The notes beneath the pieces were generated by a model. The model ran no database searches. It saw nothing but the letters and a program-made list of their open reading frames with translations, and had not been told where the DNA came from. Below, one piece after another: positions 41,658 to 50,531 of a stretch of DNA of 64,000 nucleotides. The translations under genes were made by a program, and so were the position numbers. Numbering within the stretch: position 1 is the first letter of the stretch; every line of letters begins with the position of its first letter. The stretch is from VRUE01 sp963816785 (lineage in GTDB: Bacteria > Actinomycetota > Thermoleophilia > Solirubrobacterales > 70-9): assembly GCA_963816785.1 (NCBI GenBank), contig CAWFLL010000004.1, forward strand, positions 496,001-560,000, in the 5' to 3' direction.

Positions 41658-43508
41658 TCAGGCGAGGGCAGTGCCGGCGGCGTCGACGATGGCCGCGGCG
41701 TCGATCCCGGCGGCGGCCAGCAGCGACTCCGGCGGGCCGCTGCCCGGACGCTCCGTTACCGCGAGCCTGGTCAACGGGGTGGACGCGCCGGCGGCGGCCA
41801 GCACTCCTGCCACGGTCTCGCCGATCCCGCCCTCGGCCCAGTGGTCCTCGACCGTGAGGAGCGCCCGGGTCTCCCCCGCCGCCGCCAGGATCGTCTCGGC
41901 GTCGACGGGCTTCACCGAGTAGAGGTCGATGACCCGGGCGACGATTCCCTGCTCGGAGAGCTGGTCGGCTGCCGCGAGGCATTCGTGCAGGGTGATCCCG
42001 GCGCCGATCAGGGTCAGGTCATCCTCATCGCTCGAGCGGACCGTGCGGCTGCCCCCGATCTCGAACGTCTCATCGGGCCCGTAGAGCACCGGCGTCGCGC
42101 CCCGGGTCGTGCGCATATAGCTGATGCCGCGATGCTCACGCATCGCGTCGACGAGCTGCACGGTCTGGTTGGCGTCGCCGGGATAGAGGACGACGCTGCC
42201 GAGCACGGCCCGGAGCGAGGCGATGTCCTCGAGCGCCATCTGCGACGGACCGTCGGGGCCGATCGAGACGCCGACGTGAGATCCGCAGAGCTTCAGGTCG
42301 GCGTCGGAGATCGCCGCCATGCGGACGAAGTCGTAGGCCCGGGTGAGGAAGGCGCCGAAGGTGGAGGCGAACGGCTTCCACCCCCGCGTCTGCAGGCCCA
42401 CCGCCGCCGCGACCATCTGCTGCTCGGCGATGAACATCTCGAAGAACCTGTCGGGGTGCTTCTCCGCGAACCGCTCGGCGTAGGTCGAGTTGCCGACCTC
42501 GGCATCGAGCGCGACGACGCGCTCGTCGACGGAGCCGATCCAGGCAAGGGCGTCGCCGTAGGCGCCGCGCGTCGCGACCTTTTCGCCGACCTCGTAGCTG
42601 GGCCGCTCGACCTCCTCGCGGGAGATCTCGTAGGACGGCGCCTCGCCGGGGGCCTGGACATCCACCCGCAGTGAGCGAACGCCGCCGAGCTCCTCGATCG
42701 CAGCCTCCGGATCCGCGAGCGGCTTGCCATGCCAGCCCGGCTGGTCCTCGACGGCGCTGACCCCGGAGCCCTTCTTCGTGCGGGCGAAGATCACCGCCGG
42801 CCGATCCGCCGCCAGCGCCCTCGCGTAAGCGGCATCGATCGCCCTGAGGTCGTGACCGTCGATCTCCTGCACATCCCAGCCGCAGGCGCTGGCGCGCGCC
42901 GCCCATGAGGAGGTGTCCCACTCGTGCATGGTCGGCCCCCGCTGGCCGAGCCGGTTGACGTCGACGATCGCGACAAGGTTGTCGAGGCGCTCGTGCCCGG
43001 CGTGCTCGAACGCCTCCCACATCGAGCCCTCGGCCAGCTCCGAGTCGCCGCAGAGCACCCAGACCCTGAAGTCAGCGTGCTCGAGGCGAGCCCCTGCCAG
43101 GGCGATCCCGATCGAGATCGGCAGGCCCTGGCCGAGCGAGCCGGTAGCCACGTCGACCCAGGGGATCTCCGGCGTCGGGTGGCCCTGGAGGCGGGAGCCG
43201 AACTCGCGGAAGGTGAGCAGCTCCTCGTCATCGATCGCGCCCGCCATCTTGTAGAGCCCGTACAAGAGCGGCGAGGCATGCCCCTTGGAGAAGACGAGGT
43301 GGTCGTTGGCCGGGTTCTCGGGCGCCGAGAAGTCGTAGCGGAGGTAGCCCGTGAGTAGCACCGACATCAGATCGGCGGTCGACATCGAGGAGGTCGGATG
43401 GCCGGAGCCGGCCGCGGCGGCGGCCCGGACCGCATCGACTCGGAGCTGCTGAGCGAGCTCGTGAAGCTGCTCGAAATCCGTCGTGTGCTCGGGGGTTATC
43501 TGGTGCAA
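41658..43508 (-). CDS. tkt: Transketolase
   Basis: A 616-residue single-chain transketolase of the shorter, animal-like type. VDAVRAAAAAGSGHPTSSMSTADLM and NDHLVFSKGHASPLLYGLY form the first half. The ThDP/metal loop is CGDSELAEGSMWEAFEHAGHERLDNLVAIVDVNRLGQ. The pyrimidine domain has DRFFEMFIAEQQMVAAAVGLQTRGWKPFASTFGAFLTRAYD, and the C-terminal domain ends with ERPGSGPPESLLAAAGID. It moves two-carbon units in the pentose phosphate pathway. Alone, no other pathway genes nearby. Confidence 0.94.
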   Translation of the reverse strand: MHQITPEHTTDFEQLHELAQQLRVDAVRAAAAAGSGHPTSSMSTADLMSVLLTGYLRYDFSAPENPANDHLVFSKGHASPLLYGLYKMAGAIDDEELLTFREFGSRLQGHPTPEIPWVDVATGSLGQGLPISIGIALAGARLEHADFRVWVLCGDSELAEGSMWEAFEHAGHERLDNLVAIVDVNRLGQRGPTMHEWDTSSWAARASACGWDVQEIDGHDLRAIDAAYARALAADRPAVIFARTKKGSGVSAVEDQPGWHGKPLADPEAAIEELGGVRSLRVDVQAPGEAPSYEISREEVERPSYEVGEKVATRGAYGDALAWIGSVDERVVALDAEVGNSTYAERFAEKHPDRFFEMFIAEQQMVAAAVGLQTRGWKPFASTFGAFLTRAYDFVRMAAISDADLKLCGSHVGVSIGPDGPSQMALEDIASLRAVLGSVVLYPGDANQTVQLVDAMREHRGISYMRTTRGATPVLYGPDETFEIGGSRTVRSSDEDDLTLIGAGITLHECLAAADQLSEQGIVARVIDLYSVKPVDAETILAAAGETRALLTVEDHWAEGGIGETVAGVLAAAGASTPLTRLAVTERPGSGPPESLLAAAGIDAAAIVDAAGTALA

Positions 43509-43558
43509 ATAACGGAGTCTCTTGCTCGTTGCGGGGCGGAGCCGGACTCTATCTTGCG

Positions 43559-44572
43559 CTACCCGATCGCGACCATTCGCTCGATCGGGATCCGCGCTCG
43601 CTCGGCGATTTCCTCGGGCACGCTGACCTCGAACTTCATCTCCCGCAGCGAGTCGCGCAGCTTCGGCAGGGTGATCATCTTCATGTACTTGCAGTAGGCC
43701 ATCCTGTTGGCCTCGACGAGGCTGACGTTGGGAGCCGCCTGCCGCAGCGCGTGCAGCATGCCGTTCTCGGTCGCGACGATGAACTCGCCGTTCGGGTGCT
43801 GCTCGACGTGGTCGAGCATCTGCCCGGTCGAGAGCATGTGGACGCCCTCCTTCTCGACTTCACCGGCGGCGACGTACTCCATCACCTGGGTGACGCACCC
43901 GCACTCCGGGTGGACGAGGAACTCGGCGTCGGGGTGGGCGGCGCGGCGGTCGGCGATGTCGTCGGGCCGGATCCCGGCGTGGACGTGGCACTCGCCAGGC
44001 CAGACGTGCATCGAGCGGCCGGTCACCCGCTCGACGTAGGCGCCGAGCCACATGTCGGGGCCGAACAGGATCTCCGTCTCCGGGCCGTGCTCGCGGAGGA
44101 TGTGCTCGACGACCTTGACCGCGTTCGAGGAGGTGCAGCAGTAGTCGGTCTCCGCCTTCACCTCGGCCGAGGTGTTGACGTACATGACGACGACCGCGTC
44201 GGGGTCGTGTTTTGCCTTCCACTCACGCAATTCGTCGGCGGTGATCGAGTCGGCGAGCGAGCAGCCGGCGTCGAGGTCAGGGATCAGGACCGTCTTGGAG
44301 GGCGAGAGGATCGCGGCAGTCTCGGCCATGAAATGGACGCCGCAGAAGGCGATCGTCGAGGCGTCGTCGGCGGCGGCCCGGCGCGAGAGGCCGAGCGAGT
44401 CGCCGGTGTAGTCGGCGACCGTCTGGATCTCCGGCACCTGGTAGTTGTGGGCCAGGATCACCGCGTCCTGCTCGACGGCGAGCGCGCGGACCTCGACCGA
44501 CAGCTCCTCGATCTCCTCGGGCGCGAGGTCGAGCATCGGAACCGGGTCGTTGATCGTCGGTAGCTCTCTCAT
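43559..44572 (-). CDS. nadA: Quinolinate synthase
   Basis: A 337-residue [4Fe-4S] enzyme. AVILAHNYQVPEIQTVADYTGDSLGLSRRAA is the N-terminal signature. Cluster cysteines are in STIAFCGVHFMAETA, TDYCCTSSNAVKVVEH and LVHPECGCVTQVMEY. It condenses iminoaspartate with dihydroxyacetone phosphate to quinolinate in NAD synthesis. nadC lies 2 kb away, separated by fpg and a cupredoxin gene on the other strand; no nadB is seen. Confidence 0.96.
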   Translation of the reverse strand: MRELPTINDPVPMLDLAPEEIEELSVEVRALAVEQDAVILAHNYQVPEIQTVADYTGDSLGLSRRAAADDASTIAFCGVHFMAETAAILSPSKTVLIPDLDAGCSLADSITADELREWKAKHDPDAVVVMYVNTSAEVKAETDYCCTSSNAVKVVEHILREHGPETEILFGPDMWLGAYVERVTGRSMHVWPGECHVHAGIRPDDIADRRAAHPDAEFLVHPECGCVTQVMEYVAAGEVEKEGVHMLSTGQMLDHVEQHPNGEFIVATENGMLHALRQAAPNVSLVEANRMAYCKYMKMITLPKLRDSLREMKFEVSVPEEIAERARIPIERMVAIG

Positions 44573-44827
44573 TGCGGTGCCTCAATCGGCCCCAAGGGGC
44601 CCGGCTGGTCGTATGTTCGCTGGCATGGCGTGCGCCTGAGTCCAGTCGAATGAATGCATCTACAAGTTTACTCACCAAGGGCAGCTGCGTTGGCGGCAGA
44701 CCTGGGTTGCACGAGCTTCCTAGGGACCGGTTCGATGCCTGAGATTGCTTCTGGGTCCGCTATGCGGACGTAAACGCAATCTCGGTGCGCTGCGCCGCCC
44801 GAACCGGCGACTAGGCAGACTTGGGGT
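44573..44827. other. Intergenic region between nadA and fpg
   Basis: 255 bases between divergent genes. A GGCCCC/GGGGCC inverted repeat with a 2-base centre lies at 44588-44601, close to the nadA start. I see no open frame, RNA gene or clear promoter. Confidence 0.4.
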
Positions 44828-45673
44828 ATGCCTGAGCTGCCAGAGGTGGAGATCACGGTGAGGCGGTTGGATGCCGCCCTGAAGGGTGCCGAGGTGGAGT
44901 CGGCGCTGGCGCCGGGGATGAACGTGATGAAAACGTTCGACCCGCCTCTCGAGGAGTTGGCCGGGAGGCGGGTGACGGGGTTGCGAAGAGTCGGGAAGAT
45001 GCCGGTGGTCGAGTTCGGCGACCTGGCGCTGCTGATCCACCTGATGTCGGCGGGAAGGCTGCGGGTCTTCGAGAAGCGGGCGTCGCCGAAAGACCGAGCC
45101 TCACGGGTCCTGATCCGGCTCGCCGACGGGCGGGAGCTGCGGCTGCGCGAGTTCGGCACCAAGCAGCGCGCCTGGGCGAAATTTCTCCGGGCCGACGCCG
45201 TCGCCGACGACGAGGCGGTGGCGACGCTGGGCCCGGAGGCGTGGCCCAGGCCGCCCCTCGACGCCTTCGCCGCGGCGATCGACCAACCACGGCACCTGCA
45301 CCCACTGCTGCGCCACCAGCGCGACATCGCCGGCATCGGCCGCTCCTGGGTCGACGAGATCCTCTGGGAGGCACGGCTCTCGCCGTTCAAGCAGGGGTCG
45401 GAACTGGACGAGGAGGAGGTCGCCCGGCTCCACGACGCCCTCGGGGTCCTCGGCAACGCGATCGACCACTACGAGGAGACGATCGACGCCGAGCTGCCCG
45501 ACAGGCTGCCGATGCCCCTGCGGGTTCACAAGCGCGAGGGAGAGCCGTGCCCGCGCTGCGGCGCCACGATCGAGGCTGTCTTCTTCTCCGAGCACCAGAC
45601 CAACTACTGTCCCGCGGAGCAGACCGGCGGCCGGGTTCTGAAGGACCGACGCCTCTCGCGTCTGCTGAAGTAA
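44828..45673 (+). CDS. Formamidopyrimidine-DNA glycosylase family (Fpg/Nei)
   Basis: A 281-residue base-excision repair enzyme. MPELPEVEITVRRL gives the N-terminal Pro nucleophile and Glu3; the Lys of GLRRVGKMPVVEF and HLMSAGRLRVF follow. The helix-two-turn-helix is QRDIAGIGRSWVDEILWEARLSP. The zinc-finger end reads CPRCGATIEAVFFSEHQTNYCPAEQT: three of the four usual cysteines are present and the last is replaced by Glu. The subgroup (Fpg or an actinobacterial Nei) is uncertain. It removes oxidised bases from DNA. Confidence 0.88.
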   Translation: MPELPEVEITVRRLDAALKGAEVESALAPGMNVMKTFDPPLEELAGRRVTGLRRVGKMPVVEFGDLALLIHLMSAGRLRVFEKRASPKDRASRVLIRLADGRELRLREFGTKQRAWAKFLRADAVADDEAVATLGPEAWPRPPLDAFAAAIDQPRHLHPLLRHQRDIAGIGRSWVDEILWEARLSPFKQGSELDEEEVARLHDALGVLGNAIDHYEETIDAELPDRLPMPLRVHKREGEPCPRCGATIEAVFFSEHQTNYCPAEQTGGRVLKDRRLSRLLK

Positions 45674-45681
45674 CGCTTGAA

Positions 45682-45697
45682 CCTTTCGCGAGAAAGG
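45682..45697 (+). terminator. Short hairpin between fpg and cupredoxin genes
   Basis: CCTTTC and GAAAGG with the 4-base loop GCGA, 9 bases after the fpg stop. No T tract. Weak evidence for termination; it could also lie in the 5' end of the next transcript. Confidence 0.3.
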
Positions 45698-45733
45698 CGC
45701 GTACCACCCGGCAACGACCACGAGGAGGCCCAG

Positions 45734-46072
45734 ATGCGCAAGTTGACCATCGTCCCCCTGATCGCCATCGTCGCCCTGCTGGCCGTTCCGGCGCTGGGCA
45801 GCACCGCGGCGGCGGCGACGATAACCCTCGGCGACAACTTCTTCGCTCCCTCGAGCAAGACGATCAGCGCCGGGACGAAGGTACGCTTCGACTGGACCGG
45901 GAAGCACAAGCACAACGTGTTCAAGAAGAAGGGGCCCGGCGGCGCGTTCCACTCGGACACGACGAAGAGCAAGGGCGTCAACTTCGCCAAGACCTTCAAC
46001 AAGCAGGGCGTCTACCGGCTGATCTGCACGATCCACCCCGACGAAATGAAGCTCAAGCTGACCGTCGATTAG
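45734..46072 (+). CDS. Secreted cupredoxin (plastocyanin-like)
   Basis: A 112-residue protein. Signal peptide LTIVPLIAIVALLAVPALGSTAAAA, then one cupredoxin domain: ITLGDNFFAPSSKTISAGTKVRFDWTGKHKHNVFKKKGP, with the first copper His, and YRLICTIHPDEMKLKL with Cys, His and Met. GAGGAGG at 45722-45728 supports the ATG at 45734. A soluble or cell-wall electron carrier is likely. The second cupredoxin of the window. Confidence 0.87.
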   Translation: MRKLTIVPLIAIVALLAVPALGSTAAAATITLGDNFFAPSSKTISAGTKVRFDWTGKHKHNVFKKKGPGGAFHSDTTKSKGVNFAKTFNKQGVYRLICTIHPDEMKLKLTVD

Positions 46073-46078
46073 GCCCCC

Positions 46079-46957
46079 TCAGCCGGACCGAGGCTCGATG
46101 AGCATGCTGAAGTCGAGCCGCGGCGCCGAGTGCGTGATGGCGCCGACCGAGATCAGCTCGACGCCGGTCTCCGCGACTTCCCGCACGTTCTGAAGGTCGA
46201 TTCCGCCCGAGGCCTCGAGCGCTGGCCCGCCCCCGGCGCCGGCCTCACGGTCGCGCAGCGTGACCGCCTCCCGCAGGGTCTCGGCATCCATGTTGTCGAG
46301 CAGGAGGCGGTCGGCCCCCGCCCGGAGGGCCGTGCCGACCTCCTCGAGGTCGCGGCACTCGACCTCGACCGGGAGGTCGGGATGGGCGGCGCGGGCGGCG
46401 CCCACCGCCTCGGCGAGGCCGCCGGCGAGCGCCACGTGGTTCTCCTTGATCAGGATCGCGTCGAAGAGGCCGATGCGGTGGTTGAGCCCACCGCCCGCCG
46501 CTACCGCCTCCTTCTCGAGCCTGCGCAGGCCGGGCGTGGTCTTGCGGGTGTCGAGGATCCGGGCCCCGGTCCCGGCCACCGCATCGACGAAGCGCGCGGT
46601 CAGCGTCGCCACACCCGAGAGGTGGCCGAGGAAGTTGAGCGCGGTCCGCTCCGCCGCCAGCAGGCCCGCGGCCGGGCCCGCGGCGAGGACGACGTCGGCG
46701 GGCACTTCGTCGCGCCATTGGCCCTCGACGACGAGGTTGTCGACCGACTCGACCCCGCACTGCCGCATCGCCTCCGCCGCGGCCGCGAGGCCGAAGACGA
46801 CGCCGGGCTGCTTCTGGACGATCCTCGCCCTCCCGCGAGCGCCCGACGGCACCGTCGCCTCGGAGGTCACGTCTCCCGTCCCGAGGTCCTCAGCGAGCGC
46901 CCGGGCGACGATCTCGGAGAGCCCGTCTCCGGCGTCGCTGGCTCGCTCGGCGCTCAC
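46079..46957 (-). CDS. nadC: Nicotinate-nucleotide diphosphorylase (carboxylating)
   Basis: About 292 residues from the GTG at 46957; a start at 47020 is possible but would run into the divergent promoter region. ALAEDLGTGDVTSEATVP, ERTALNFLGHLSGVATLTARFVDAV, and ILDTRKTTPGLRRLEKEAVAAGGGLNHRIGLFDAILIKENH are diagnostic, with Arg, Lys and His residues that bind quinolinate. The end is LEASGGIDLQNVREVAETGVELISVGAITHS. It converts quinolinate and PRPP to nicotinate mononucleotide. Confidence 0.94.
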   Translation of the reverse strand: MSAERASDAGDGLSEIVARALAEDLGTGDVTSEATVPSGARGRARIVQKQPGVVFGLAAAAEAMRQCGVESVDNLVVEGQWRDEVPADVVLAAGPAAGLLAAERTALNFLGHLSGVATLTARFVDAVAGTGARILDTRKTTPGLRRLEKEAVAAGGGLNHRIGLFDAILIKENHVALAGGLAEAVGAARAAHPDLPVEVECRDLEEVGTALRAGADRLLLDNMDAETLREAVTLRDREAGAGGGPALEASGGIDLQNVREVAETGVELISVGAITHSAPRLDFSMLIEPRSG

Positions 46958-47024
46958 GCGCCGGAGCCTAGTCTCTTCCGCAGGAACCTCACGTCGACCG
47001 CGCCCCGGGCGTTTAATCATTGAA

Positions 47025-47486
47025 GTGACCCAACTCCCCCCGTTCCAGACCCTGCTCGATGAGCACTCGGCCGTGGTGATGGCGACGCTGCGCGGCGCCG
47101 TCGGCCGCACCGACGCCGAGGACTGCTTCCAGGAGACCTTCCTCGCCGCCCTCCGCGCCTACCCGAAGCTGCGCGACGCGGGCAACCTGCGCGGCTGGCT
47201 GCTGACGATCGCTCAGAGGAAGGCCGTCGACCATCACCGCGCGAACGGGCGCCGGCCGCTGCCGGTCGCGGAGACGATCGAGATCGCGAGCGCCGATCCG
47301 GAGCCCGACGAAGGGATCTGGGAGACGGTCGAGACGCTGCCGCCGAAGCAGCGCGCCGCGGTGACACTGCGCTTCGGAGCCGATCTCCCCCACTCTGAGA
47401 TCGCCGCGGCGCTGGGCTGCTCGCCGGAGGCCGCGCGGCGCAGCCTGCACGAGGGAATCAAGCGATTGAGAAAGGAGCTGGCATGA
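47025..47486 (+). CDS. Short sigma-70 family RNA polymerase sigma factor
   Basis: A 153-residue ECF-type protein starting at GTG 47025. Region 2 is FQTLLDEHSAVVMATLRGAVGRTDAEDCFQETFLAALRAYPKL, with NLRGWLLTIAQRKAVDHHRAN as the DNA-melting part. Region 4 is LPPKQRAAVTLRFGADLPHSEIAAALGCSPEAARRSLHEGIKRLRKEL. No anti-sigma gene follows; instead the stop overlaps the ogt start (ATGA). The pair may form an alkylation-response unit. Confidence 0.88.
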   Translation: MTQLPPFQTLLDEHSAVVMATLRGAVGRTDAEDCFQETFLAALRAYPKLRDAGNLRGWLLTIAQRKAVDHHRANGRRPLPVAETIEIASADPEPDEGIWETVETLPPKQRAAVTLRFGADLPHSEIAAALGCSPEAARRSLHEGIKRLRKELA

Positions 47487-48037
47487 AGGCCGAGCTACAG
47501 AGGCTGACCGAGCGGGCCGCCGAGGACGGGCTGCTCGACGTCGCCTATACCACCATCGACTCGCCGTTCGGCGAGCTGTTGCTGGCGACCACGCCACGCG
47601 GTCTCGTCCGGGTAGGCCTGCCGGAGCAGGGAACCGACGAGCTCCTCGAGGACCTGGCCGCCCGGGTCTCCCCCCGGGTGCTCGAGGCGCCCGCCCAGCT
47701 CGACGCGGCAAGGCGCGAGCTGGATCTCTACTTCGAGGGCGGGCTCACCGACTTCGACCTGCCGCTCGACTGGCGCCTCAGCCGGGACTTCCGCCGCAGG
47801 GTGCTGCGGGCGATCGCCCGCATCCCCTACGGCCAGACGCGCAGCTACACGGAGGTGGCGGCCAGCGCCGGCAACGAGCGGGCGGTCCGCGCCGCGGGGA
47901 CCGCCTGCGGCTCGAACCCGATCCCGATCGTCGTCCCCTGCCACCGCGTGCTGCGGACCGGCGGCGCGCTCGGCGGCTACGGCGGCGGGCTGCCGATGAA
48001 GCGGGCGCTGCTCGAGCTCGAGGGGGCGCTGGACTAG
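47483..48037 (+). CDS. ogt: Methylated-DNA-[protein]-cysteine S-methyltransferase
   Basis: A 184-residue DNA alkyl-transfer protein. The active-site Cys lies in NPIPIVVPCHRVLRTGGALGGYGGGLPMKRALLELEG; the helix-turn-helix is IPYGQTRSYTEVAASAGNERAVRAAGTACGSN. The N-terminal domain begins YTTIDSPFGELLLATTPRGLVRVGL. It takes alkyl groups from O6-alkylguanine and is consumed. Translationally coupled to the sigma factor. Confidence 0.95.
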   Translation: MKAELQRLTERAAEDGLLDVAYTTIDSPFGELLLATTPRGLVRVGLPEQGTDELLEDLAARVSPRVLEAPAQLDAARRELDLYFEGGLTDFDLPLDWRLSRDFRRRVLRAIARIPYGQTRSYTEVAASAGNERAVRAAGTACGSNPIPIVVPCHRVLRTGGALGGYGGGLPMKRALLELEGALD

Positions 48038-48082
48038 GCTCGGCTAAAGGAAGCACCCCCCGAGGCCGATGACCCGGGGGCG

Positions 48083-48730
48083 ATGACAGAGCGACCCGCG
48101 ACCCCCGAGCGCGAAGTGAATCTGACCCGGATCGCGTGGCTCGTCTCGATCGTCACCCCGGTGGTGCTGGTCGGCCTCCTCTGCCTCGCAAAGGCCGCGA
48201 GCTCCGCACCCGCCGTCGAGGGGCCACCGGCGCCGCCGGACCCGGCTCTGACCGAAGAACTCGAAGAAGAATGCTTCGAATTCGAAGAAGGGGTTCTCGA
48301 ATGCGAAGGGGCCGAAGCGACCGCGGAGGCGGGGCCGCTGCCGCCCGAAGAGTGCCTGCTGCAAACGGCACGGGCCCGCGTCCTCACCTACGCCTCCCGA
48401 AACCGGCTGCGCCTCGTGGTCCGCTACACGTCCCTCGCCCCCACCAGGGCCTATCTCGACTTCCGGATGCGCAACGGCGAGGACTCGCTCCGCCTCGGCC
48501 TGGTCAGGCGCCATCTCGGCAGGAGCGGGGTGCTGCATCTGGGCCAGAGCCTCGGCGAGGACCGGATGCAGCGGGCGCGTCAAGCCAGGGCCTTCCTCCT
48601 GACGCTTGACCTCCCCTCCACCCCCAGCTACTGCCAGCGCTACTTCACGAGGCGCCTCTCGCTGAGGAAGACGGTCCAGGGGCAGACCGTCTGGTTCCAG
48701 TCGGACCCGGCCTTCGGGCCCGCCCAGTGA
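48083..48730 (+). CDS. Single-pass membrane protein with acidic region, unknown function
   Basis: A 215-residue protein with one membrane helix (IAWLVSIVTPVVLVGLLCLA), a Pro-rich spacer, and a Glu-rich acidic stretch with two cysteines (ELEEECFEFEEGVLECEGAEA). A basic, folded-looking C-terminal part follows with RARVLTYASRNRLRLVVRYTSLAPTRAYLDFRMRNGEDSLRLGLVRRHLGRSG. The acidic segment could mask the basic domain. Its Glu codons there are mostly GAA, unlike the GAG-rich surroundings. I do not recognise the family. Confidence 0.65.
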   Translation: MTERPATPEREVNLTRIAWLVSIVTPVVLVGLLCLAKAASSAPAVEGPPAPPDPALTEELEEECFEFEEGVLECEGAEATAEAGPLPPEECLLQTARARVLTYASRNRLRLVVRYTSLAPTRAYLDFRMRNGEDSLRLGLVRRHLGRSGVLHLGQSLGEDRMQRARQARAFLLTLDLPSTPSYCQRYFTRRLSLRKTVQGQTVWFQSDPAFGPAQ

Positions 48731-48749
48731 CCGCGACCCGCGAGATCGT

Positions 48750-49400
48750 CTAGGCGGCGGTGGGGATCGTCGCCGCCAGCCAATCGGCGGCGGTGGGAAT
48801 GTGCGCGGGGTCGATCTGGTGGCCGACGGCGGACTCGTGATAGTCGACCGCGAGCCCCCCGGCCTCGAGCAGCTCGCGGGCCCGGCGCGCGAACCCGACT
48901 TCCATGATCGGGTCGCTCTCGCCGTGGGCGACGAAGACCCGGGTTCCACTCCGGTCCTCGAGATCGGGCTCCCAACCCTCGACGATCGGGACGAAACCGC
49001 TGAAGGCGAGCAGGCCCGCAACCGGCGGGCGGTCCGCGCCAAGTCCCATCGCGTAGCTCATCACGGTGCCCATCGAGAAACCGCCGAGAACCGTGGCGGC
49101 GGGGTCGATGCCGGTTCGCTCCCAGAGCTGGTCGTGGAGCTCGGCCAGCGCCCGGCGGGCGGCGTGGAAGGTGTCGTGGTCCGGGTAGCCGACGCGCGGC
49201 ACGAGGTACCAGTGGTAGCCGGGTGAGCCCGGCAGGGCCAGCGGCGCCCGGGGAGCGGCGATGTGGAGCGTGCGCTCGGGATCGAGCAGGTCGGCGAGCC
49301 CGAGCAGGTCCGGCGCGTCCGTCCCCCGACCGTGATGGAGGACGAGCAGCCCGGTGGGCTCCCCCTCCGCCGGCCGCTCCAGGTACTTCAGTGGCTCCAT
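48750..49400 (-). CDS. Alpha/beta-hydrolase (phospholipase/carboxylesterase type)
   Basis: A 216-residue hydrolase. The nucleophile elbow is GGFSMGTVMSYAMG, the Asp is in VFVAHGESDPIMEVGFARR and the His in YHESAVGHQIDPAHI. VLHHGRGTDAPDLLGLADLLDPERTLHIAAPRAPL and GYHWYLVPRVGYPDHDTFHAAR match the phospholipase/carboxylesterase subgroup. It acts on short acyl esters; the physiological substrate is unknown. Follows prfB by 11 bases. Confidence 0.85.
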   Translation of the reverse strand: MEPLKYLERPAEGEPTGLLVLHHGRGTDAPDLLGLADLLDPERTLHIAAPRAPLALPGSPGYHWYLVPRVGYPDHDTFHAARRALAELHDQLWERTGIDPAATVLGGFSMGTVMSYAMGLGADRPPVAGLLAFSGFVPIVEGWEPDLEDRSGTRVFVAHGESDPIMEVGFARRARELLEAGGLAVDYHESAVGHQIDPAHIPTAADWLAATIPTAA

Positions 49401-49411
49401 CGCTCGTGCCG

Positions 49412-50531
49412 CTAGCCGCTCGACGACGAGGCGGCGGTCTTGTTCAGGTAGTCGCGGATGAAGTCGTCGATGTCGCCGTCGAGGACGCGCTCGGCGTCGC
49501 CAGCCTCATGGCCGGTGCGGTGGTCCTTGACCCGCTGGTCAGGGTGAAGGAAGTAGCTGCGGATCTGGGATCCCCAGGCGACTTCCTTGACCTCGCCGCG
49601 CTCCTTCGCCAGGCGTTCGGCCCGCTTGCGCTCCTCGAGCTCGAGCAGCTTCGAGCGGAGAAGCTGCATCGCCGCCGCCTTGTTCTGGGTCTGAGAGCGC
49701 TCGTTCTGGCACTGGACGACGACGCCGCTGGGGATGTGGGTGATACGGACCGCGGAGTCGGTCTTGTTCACGTGCTGGCCGCCGGCCCCCGAGGCCCGGT
49801 AGGTGTCGACGCGCAGGTCGGCGTCGTCGATCTCGACCGCGACGTCCTCATCGACCATCGGCCCGACGTCGACCTGGGCGAAGCTCGTGTGGCGGCGCGA
49901 CGAGGAGTCGAAGGGTGAAATCCGGACCAGGCGGTGGACCCCGCGCTCGGCGGCGAACAGGCCGTAGGCGTTCTCGCCACGTGCGATGAAGGTCGCCGAC
50001 TTGAGGCCGGCCTCCTCCCCCGGTGAGGCCTCCTTCATCTCGACCTCGAAGCCGCGCCGCTCCGCCCAGCGCAGGTACATCCGCAGCAGGATCTCGGCCC
50101 AGTCTTGCGAGTCGGTGCCGCCGGCGCCGGCGTGGACCGTCACCACGGCGTCACCGCTGTCGTACTCGCCGCTGAACAGGCGCGCCTCTTCCAGCTCGGC
50201 GAGGCGATCCTCGACCGAGGGGAGCTGGCTGGCGAGCTCGGCGGCGAGACCCTCATCCTCGGCCCCCATCTCGGCCAGCTCCCCGAGGTCGTCGACATCC
50301 GCCTCGAGGTCGCGAAACCCGGTCAGCTTGCGCTGGGCGCTGGCGTGTGCGGCGCTGGTGCGGGCGGCGGCGTCCTGGTCGTCCCAGAAACCGGGGCGCT
50401 GCATCTCGGCCTCGAGCCGCTCGACCTCTGCCTCGAGCGATGCGGGGTCAAAGATAATCCGCGAGCAGCTTCAACTGCCCGCGGATCGCGGCGAGGCGCG
50501 CCGGCACCGATTCCGTCGCGGCTTCAGCCAT
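49412..50531 (-). CDS. prfB: Peptide chain release factor 2, with programmed +1 frameshift
   Basis: A 372-residue RF2 made from two frames. The ATG at 50531 opens a 27-codon frame (MAEAATESVPARLAAIRGQL...ADYL) that ends at an in-frame TGA at 50448-50450. Skipping one base at CTT-TGA-C continues as LDPASLEAEVERLEAEMQRPGFWDD through to 49412. The stop-reading SPF motif is RISPFDSSSRRHTSF; the catalytic GGQ is in ASGAGGQHVNKTDSAVRITH. RF2 releases peptides at UGA and UAA, so its own level controls the shift. A start at the internal ATG 50404 would lose the N-terminal domain. The ATG overlaps the TGA of a 22-codon leader. Confidence 0.95.
50447..50453 (-). promoter_or_regulatory. RF2 autoregulatory frameshift site
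   Basis: CTTTGAC after codon TAT, the same slip heptamer as in other prfB genes. The strong Shine-Dalgarno-like run usually found just upstream is weak here (only GCGGAT). Reading shifts +1 when RF2 is scarce. Confidence 0.9.

Noticed and set aside
49412..50404. prfB as a 330-residue protein starting at the internal ATG
   Set aside because: The 5' frame with CTTTGAC and the restored N-terminal domain show that the true start is at 50531.
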